From: Stenotrophomonas maltophilia
Lineage (GTDB): Bacteria; Pseudomonadota; Gammaproteobacteria; Xanthomonadales; Xanthomonadaceae
Direction: 5' to 3'
DNA: 64,000 nt
Assembly: GCF_039555535.1 (NCBI RefSeq)
Contig: NZ_CP154630.1
Location: 4,477,001 to 4,541,000 of the forward strand
Shown: positions 60,470 through 64,000 of the stretch, piece by piece
How positions within the stretch are numbered: position 1 is the stretch's first letter
How the letters are laid out: every line of letters starts with the position of its first letter
The notes under the pieces: generated by a model
The model's database searches: none
Seen by the model: the letters and a program-made list of their open reading frames with translations, nothing else
Told to the model about the DNA's origin: nothing
Made by a program: the position numbers and the translations under genes

Positions 60470-61096
60470 ATGCATCGCCTCCTGCTCCTGATCGGCCTGC
60501 TGCTGCCCGCCCTGTGGCCGGGCGTGGCGAGGGCCGTCGATGTCCACGAAGGCGACCTGCTGTTTGTCACCGCCGGCCGCAGCGGCCTGAGCGCGGCCAT
60601 CGACGATGCCACCGGCAAGCAGGGTTCGACCAGCTTCGATCACGTAGCACTGGTGGCCTCGGCGCCGAAAGGCTGGGAGGTGCTGCACGCGGACGAGAAG
60701 GGGTCGCGCCGGCAGTCGCTGGCCGAGTTCCGCCAGGACGCGCGTGCCAAGCAGCGGCAGGTCGTGGTCTATCGCCTGCGCGCGCCGCAGCGGGACGCGA
60801 TCAAGGACGCCGTCGCCACCGCGCGCACGATGCTGGGCAAGCCGTACAACACGTCGTATGTATTGAACGAGGACAGCTACTACTGCTCGGACTTCATCGA
60901 ACGCGCCTTCCGCGCGCACCATGTGTTCGCATTGCAGCCGATGAATTTCCGCAACCCGCAGACTGGAGAGATCGCCCAGCACTGGGTCGACCTGTATCGT
61001 GGGATGGGCATGGACGTGCCGCAGGACCAGCCTGGCACCAATCCCAACGACATGTCGGCGGCGCCGGTGCTGCAGCGTGTCGGCGTGCTGGAATAA
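60470..61096 (+). CDS. Exported YiiX/DUF830-type permuted papain peptidase
   Basis: 208 aa. Signal peptide MHRLLLLIGLLLPALWPGVARA. The permuted NlpC/P60 fold has VHEGDLLFVTAGRSGLSAAID, SFDHVALVASAPKGWEVLHA (active His first) and NTSYVLNEDSYYCSDFIERAFR (active Cys later); this order marks the circular permutation. Members cleave lipid-type or peptide bonds in the envelope; the substrate is unknown. The start is ATG 60470. A strong hairpin follows the stop. Confidence 0.83.
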   Translation: MHRLLLLIGLLLPALWPGVARAVDVHEGDLLFVTAGRSGLSAAIDDATGKQGSTSFDHVALVASAPKGWEVLHADEKGSRRQSLAEFRQDARAKQRQVVVYRLRAPQRDAIKDAVATARTMLGKPYNTSYVLNEDSYYCSDFIERAFRAHHVFALQPMNFRNPQTGEIAQHWVDLYRGMGMDVPQDQPGTNPNDMSAAPVLQRVGVLE

Positions 61097-61099
61097 GCA

Positions 61100-61122
61100 A
61101 AGCCCCGCACGGGGCGGGGCTT
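61100..61122 (+). terminator. Terminator after the YiiX-like gene
   Basis: An AGCCCCGC / GCGGGGCT stem of 8 bp, extended by flanking A and T, with a short ACGGG loop. It lies 4 nt after the stop and also serves the convergent small gene. Confidence 0.75.
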
Positions 61123-61147
61123 CGCATCACCGGAGGGGGTAGCGAGG

Positions 61148-61312
61148 TCACTCTTCCTCGTCCTGCCCACCCTGCTGCTGGTTGCGCTGGTTGCGCTGCT
61201 GCTGTTCCTGCTGCTGTTGCTGCTGCTGGTCGCGGCCACGACCCTGCTGCTGATCCTGCTGGTTCTGCTGGCCCTGCTGCTTCTGGTTCGGGTTCTGGTT
61301 CTGCTGTGCCAT
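61148..61312 (-). CDS. Very small glutamine-rich low-complexity protein
   Basis: 54 aa, about half glutamine: MAQQNQNPNQKQQGQQNQQ, then a Gln/Arg stretch and an acidic DEEE end. GGAG lies seven nt before ATG 61312, which supports translation. It has no membrane segment and is predicted disordered. The opposite strand has a long Leu/Val reading frame that is only its mirror. No function can be assigned. From 61313 to 61584 I see nothing but its promoter region and the downstream end of atoE. Confidence 0.65.
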   Translation of the reverse strand: MAQQNQNPNQKQQGQQNQQDQQQGRGRDQQQQQQQEQQQRNQRNQQQGGQDEEE

Positions 61313-61584
61313 GTCCGATCTCCAAAGCCACTCGCGGAATGCGGTGGACGTGGCCATCGTCTGCAGCGAATGGTTAATCACGCGTGGGTGGGCGGCTACA
61401 TCTGTGTGTACGCCTGTCAATGAACGCGCAGAAACCCTTGTGGCACAAGCATCTGAAGGATTCATGCGGGTTCGGCATGTGCTCATGCAGTAGTCAGCAT
61501 GGCGCGCATTCATGGCGTTCTCAGCCGGAAACACGCGCGGAAGGAGGCTGGCTTCCCAACTCACGCAGCAAGCCAGCCCAGCAT

Positions 61585-63009
61585 TCAGGGCATCACCGGC
61601 GGCACATACGCCAGGGTCATGCCCAGCAGCCACAGCAGGCCCAGCACCAGCGGAATGTGCACCAGCAGCTGGATGAAGGTGAAGCCGACGATGTCGCGTG
61701 CCTTCAGGCCCAGCACGCCCAGCAGCGGCAGCATCCAGAACGGATTGATCAGGTTCGGCAGCGCTTCGGCCGCGTTGTAGACCTGCACCGCCCAGCCCAG
61801 GTGTGCCTTCAGTTCGTTGGCGGCCTGCATCACGTACGGCGCCTCGATGATCCACTTGCCACCACCGGAGGGCACGAAGAAGCCGAGCACCGCCGAATAA
61901 ACGCCCATCACCAGCGCGAAGGTATCGGTGCTGGCCACGTGCACGAACAGGCTCGACAGCCGGTGCGCCAGTGTCTGCCCGTCGCCACCGGCAGCGTGGG
62001 TGAGGATCATCGCGATGCCACCGTACAGCGGGAACTGGATCAGCACGCCGGTGGTGCTGGGCACCGCCTTGGCCACCGCGTTGAGGAAGCTGCGCGGGCG
62101 CCAGTGCAACAGCAGGCCCAGCGAAATGAACAGGAAGTTGTAGGTGTTGAGGTTGGCGATGGCGGTGACCACCGGCTTGTTGGCAAACTCGTTGAACAGC
62201 CAGCCGAACGCCAGCAGCGAGAGCAGTACGGTCAGCAGCGGGCTGTATTCCAGCCATTCGCCCGGGCGCGTGCGGCGCTGCAGCGGCTCCGGCTCGGCCT
62301 GCGCGGCGCCGGGGAAGTCTTCAGCGGTGCGGGCGCTGCCGGCGGCCGGTGCGGTCAACCAGGCGATCAGCAGCGAGACCAGGATCAGCACCGCGGTCAG
62401 TGCGATCGACTGCCACAGGAAAATGGTTTCGGTGAACGGCAGTACGCCGGTGATCTCGACCAGCCCCGGCGGCATGCTGGCAGGGTTGGCCTGCAGCTGC
62501 GCGGCCGACGAGCTCAGGCCCATCGCCCACACCGCGCCCAGGCCGAGGTAGGCCGAAGCACCGGCCGCGCGGTAGTCCATGCGCAGTTCGATGCGGCGGG
62601 CCAGCGCGCGCACCAGCAGGCCGCCGAACACCAGCGAGAAGCCCCAGCTGAGCAGCGAGGCGAGCATACTGACCAGGCCCACGTACACCACCGCACCACG
62701 GCCGGTGCGCGGCACCCGGGCCAGGAAGTCGATGAAGCGCGCGACCACTGGTGCGGTCGCCACGGCGTAGCCACCGATGACCACGAAGGCCATCTGCATG
62801 GTGAAGGGGATCAGGCTCCAGAAGCCGTCACCGAAGGCGCTGGCGGTGGCCTGCGGAGTCGAACCGAAGCCCATCGCGGCAAGTGCGACGATGACCACGC
62901 CGAGCACCGCGAACACATAAGCGTCAGGAAACCACTTTTCCGCCCAGGCGGCCGAGCGCAGCGCTGCGCGCGCCATCCAGCCGTCCTGTACTGCTGCCGT
63001 CGAGGCCAT
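61585..63009 (-). CDS. atoE: Short-chain fatty acid transporter AtoE
   Basis: 474 aa with about a dozen transmembrane helices. Characteristic segments: WAEKWFPDAYVFAVLGVVIVALAA, FWSLIPFTMQMAFVVIGGYAVATAP, LVSMLASLLSWGFSLVFGGLLVRALAR, QFPLYGGIAMILTHA and FFVPSGGGKWIIEAPYVMQAANEL near the end, which fit the AtoE/TIGR00366 family. It imports short-chain fatty acids such as acetoacetate or butyrate. No ato catabolic genes are adjacent in the window. Confidence 0.87.
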   Translation of the reverse strand: MASTAAVQDGWMARAALRSAAWAEKWFPDAYVFAVLGVVIVALAAMGFGSTPQATASAFGDGFWSLIPFTMQMAFVVIGGYAVATAPVVARFIDFLARVPRTGRGAVVYVGLVSMLASLLSWGFSLVFGGLLVRALARRIELRMDYRAAGASAYLGLGAVWAMGLSSSAAQLQANPASMPPGLVEITGVLPFTETIFLWQSIALTAVLILVSLLIAWLTAPAAGSARTAEDFPGAAQAEPEPLQRRTRPGEWLEYSPLLTVLLSLLAFGWLFNEFANKPVVTAIANLNTYNFLFISLGLLLHWRPRSFLNAVAKAVPSTTGVLIQFPLYGGIAMILTHAAGGDGQTLAHRLSSLFVHVASTDTFALVMGVYSAVLGFFVPSGGGKWIIEAPYVMQAANELKAHLGWAVQVYNAAEALPNLINPFWMLPLLGVLGLKARDIVGFTFIQLLVHIPLVLGLLWLLGMTLAYVPPVMP

Positions 63010-63114
63010 CGCCTACCCTCCCAGGTTCGATGGACCGATTCTGGGCGGTGGGGTGTGGGCTGTCTGCCACCTATTGGTCGTAGGTGGCGGAAGGCCCGGC
63101 GCTGTGCGCCGCCG

Positions 63115-63179
63115 CCCGAGCATGGGCTCGGGCGCTACAGAAGCACTGTCAGCTGTAGAGCCGAGCCTACGCTCGGCTG
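63115..63179 (+). repeat. GTAG-type palindromic repeats, degenerate pair
   Basis: CCCGAG...CTCGGGCGCTAC (63115-63138) followed by GTAGAGCCGAGCCTACGCTCGGCT (63155-63178). The first unit is diverged at its GTAG end. It lies between atoE and ubiA, directly after the ubiA stop. Confidence 0.75.
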
Positions 63180-63185
63180 CGCTTC

Positions 63186-64000
63186 TCAACGCAGCGCCAG
63201 GTCCACGGCGATGCCGGCAAACAGCGCGGCACCCACCCAGTTGTTGTGCAGAAACGCCTTGAAGCACGGGCCGCGCTCGCGGTTGCGGCAAATCCAGAAC
63301 TCGTACACCACCAGCGCGGTAGCCACGGCCACGCCGGCCAGGTAGTAGCCACCCAGCCCGCCGCGCACGCCGACCAGCGCCATCGTGGCCAGGAACAGCG
63401 CGTACAGCACGCCCTGGATGACCAGGTCCAGGTCGCCGAACAGGATCGCGGTGGAGTGCGAGCCCATCTTCAGGTCGTCCTCGCGGTCGACCATGGCATA
63501 CCAGGTGTCGTAGGCGGTGGACCACAGGATGTTGCCGGCGTACAGCAGCCAGCCCAGCATCGGCACTTCGCCCTGCACGGCGGCAAACGCCATCGGGATG
63601 CCCCAGCCGAACGACATGCCCAGGTAGACCTGCGGCAGGTGGGTGTAGCGCTTCAGGTACGGGTAGCTGGCGGCGAGGAACACGCCGATGAAGCTGAGGC
63701 CGATGGTCAGCCCGTTCAGGGTCAGCACCAGGCCGAACGCCACCAGCATCAGTACCGCGAACAGGGCCAGCGCGGCGCGGCCACTGATCGCGCCGGTCGC
63801 GAGCGGGCGCGCCTTGGTGCGCTCCACATGCGGGTCGAGCCAGCGGTCGGCGTAGTCGTTGATGACGCAACCGGCCGAGCGGGTCAGCCACACGCCGGCG
63901 GTGAACACGAACAGCGGCCACAGCGGCGGCAGGCCGCCCGCGGCCAGCCACAACGCCCACCAGGTGGGCCACAGCAGTAGCAGCGTGCCGATCGGGCGAT
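63186..64000 (-). CDS. ubiA: 4-hydroxybenzoate octaprenyltransferase UbiA (partial, 5' end outside the window)
   Basis: About 271 residues are visible; the frame runs off the right edge ([22 protein letters not shown] at the end), so only a short N-terminus is missing. It is an eight-helix membrane prenyltransferase. The first Asp-rich motif is [27 protein letters not shown] and the second is [26 protein letters not shown]. It attaches the octaprenyl chain to 4-hydroxybenzoate in ubiquinone synthesis, which links with ubiK at 8277 and the quinol oxidase at 42-45 kb. Confidence 0.95.
   Translation of the reverse strand, partial: RPIGTLLLLWPTWWALWLAAGGLPPLWPLFVFTAGVWLTRSAGCVINDYADRWLDPHVERTKARPLATGAISGRAALALFAVLMLVAFGLVLTLNGLTIGLSFIGVFLAASYPYLKRYTHLPQVYLGMSFGWGIPMAFAAVQGEVPMLGWLLYAGNILWSTAYDTWYAMVDREDDLKMGSHSTAILFGDLDLVIQGVLYALFLATMALVGVRGGLGGYYLAGVAVATALVVYEFWICRNRERGPCFKAFLHNNWVGAALFAGIAVDLALR

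Noticed and set aside
61217..61423. Leu/Val-rich membrane protein on the plus strand
   Set aside because: It is the antisense of the Gln codons of the small minus-strand gene and has no ribosome site.

Overview
The window is a piece of a high-GC gammaproteobacterial chromosome, most likely Stenotrophomonas (S. maltophilia complex). The grounds are gene content and order typical of Xanthomonadaceae (cyoABCD plus SCO, speA/speE, TonB receptors, ExoD, a type IV secretion effector with the XVIPCD tail), and many GTAG-headed palindromes of the kind described as SMAG elements in S. maltophilia. No rRNA or tRNA gene was seen.

Core block 1 (1-9.1 kb): the end of a PepSY gene and a PhoP/PhoQ-like two-component system; a small membrane protein; speA and speE (polyamine synthesis); an LpxO-type lipid A hydroxylase divergent from a small LPS-kinase-like protein; a P-II regulator; ubiK; and arr (rifampin ADP-ribosyltransferase).

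Accessory block (9.1-30.8 kb): (a) an XRE regulator/ImmA peptidase pair with a perfect operator palindrome, facing a small YjzC-like protein and a protein with a possible PD-(D/E)XK nuclease motif; (b) an orphan P-loop ATPase and a two-TM protein separated by a 57-bp sequence with the anatomy of an integron attC site; (c) a decayed tyrosine recombinase and two small genes; (d) a strongly structured, about 200-nt leader before a DUF3077-like gene; (e) a DUF1629-type immunity gene and a 899-aa type IV secretion effector (AHH-like N-terminus, XVIPCD C-terminus); (f) a truncated comM copy, then a double-CXXCG immunity gene and a two-gene RHS toxin locus, then intact comM. The comM region looks like an insertion hotspot for contact-dependent toxin loci.

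Core block 2 (31-64 kb): a TonB receptor, a YidA-type phosphatase, ExoD, a sorbosone-dehydrogenase-like lipoprotein with a membrane partner, and a secreted kexin-like serine protease with a putative separate propeptide/chaperone. Then SCO and the cyoABCD quinol oxidase operon, two MocR-type regulators with matching CCATACAA-N9-TTGTATG operators around a thioredoxin-like operon, and a TonB receptor/aminotransferase operon. The last stretch has an AraC regulator, a hydrolase, a VOC protein, a TPM protein and M3 peptidase pair, a lipoprotein, a YiiX-like peptidase, a tiny glutamine-rich protein, atoE, and ubiA running off the right edge.
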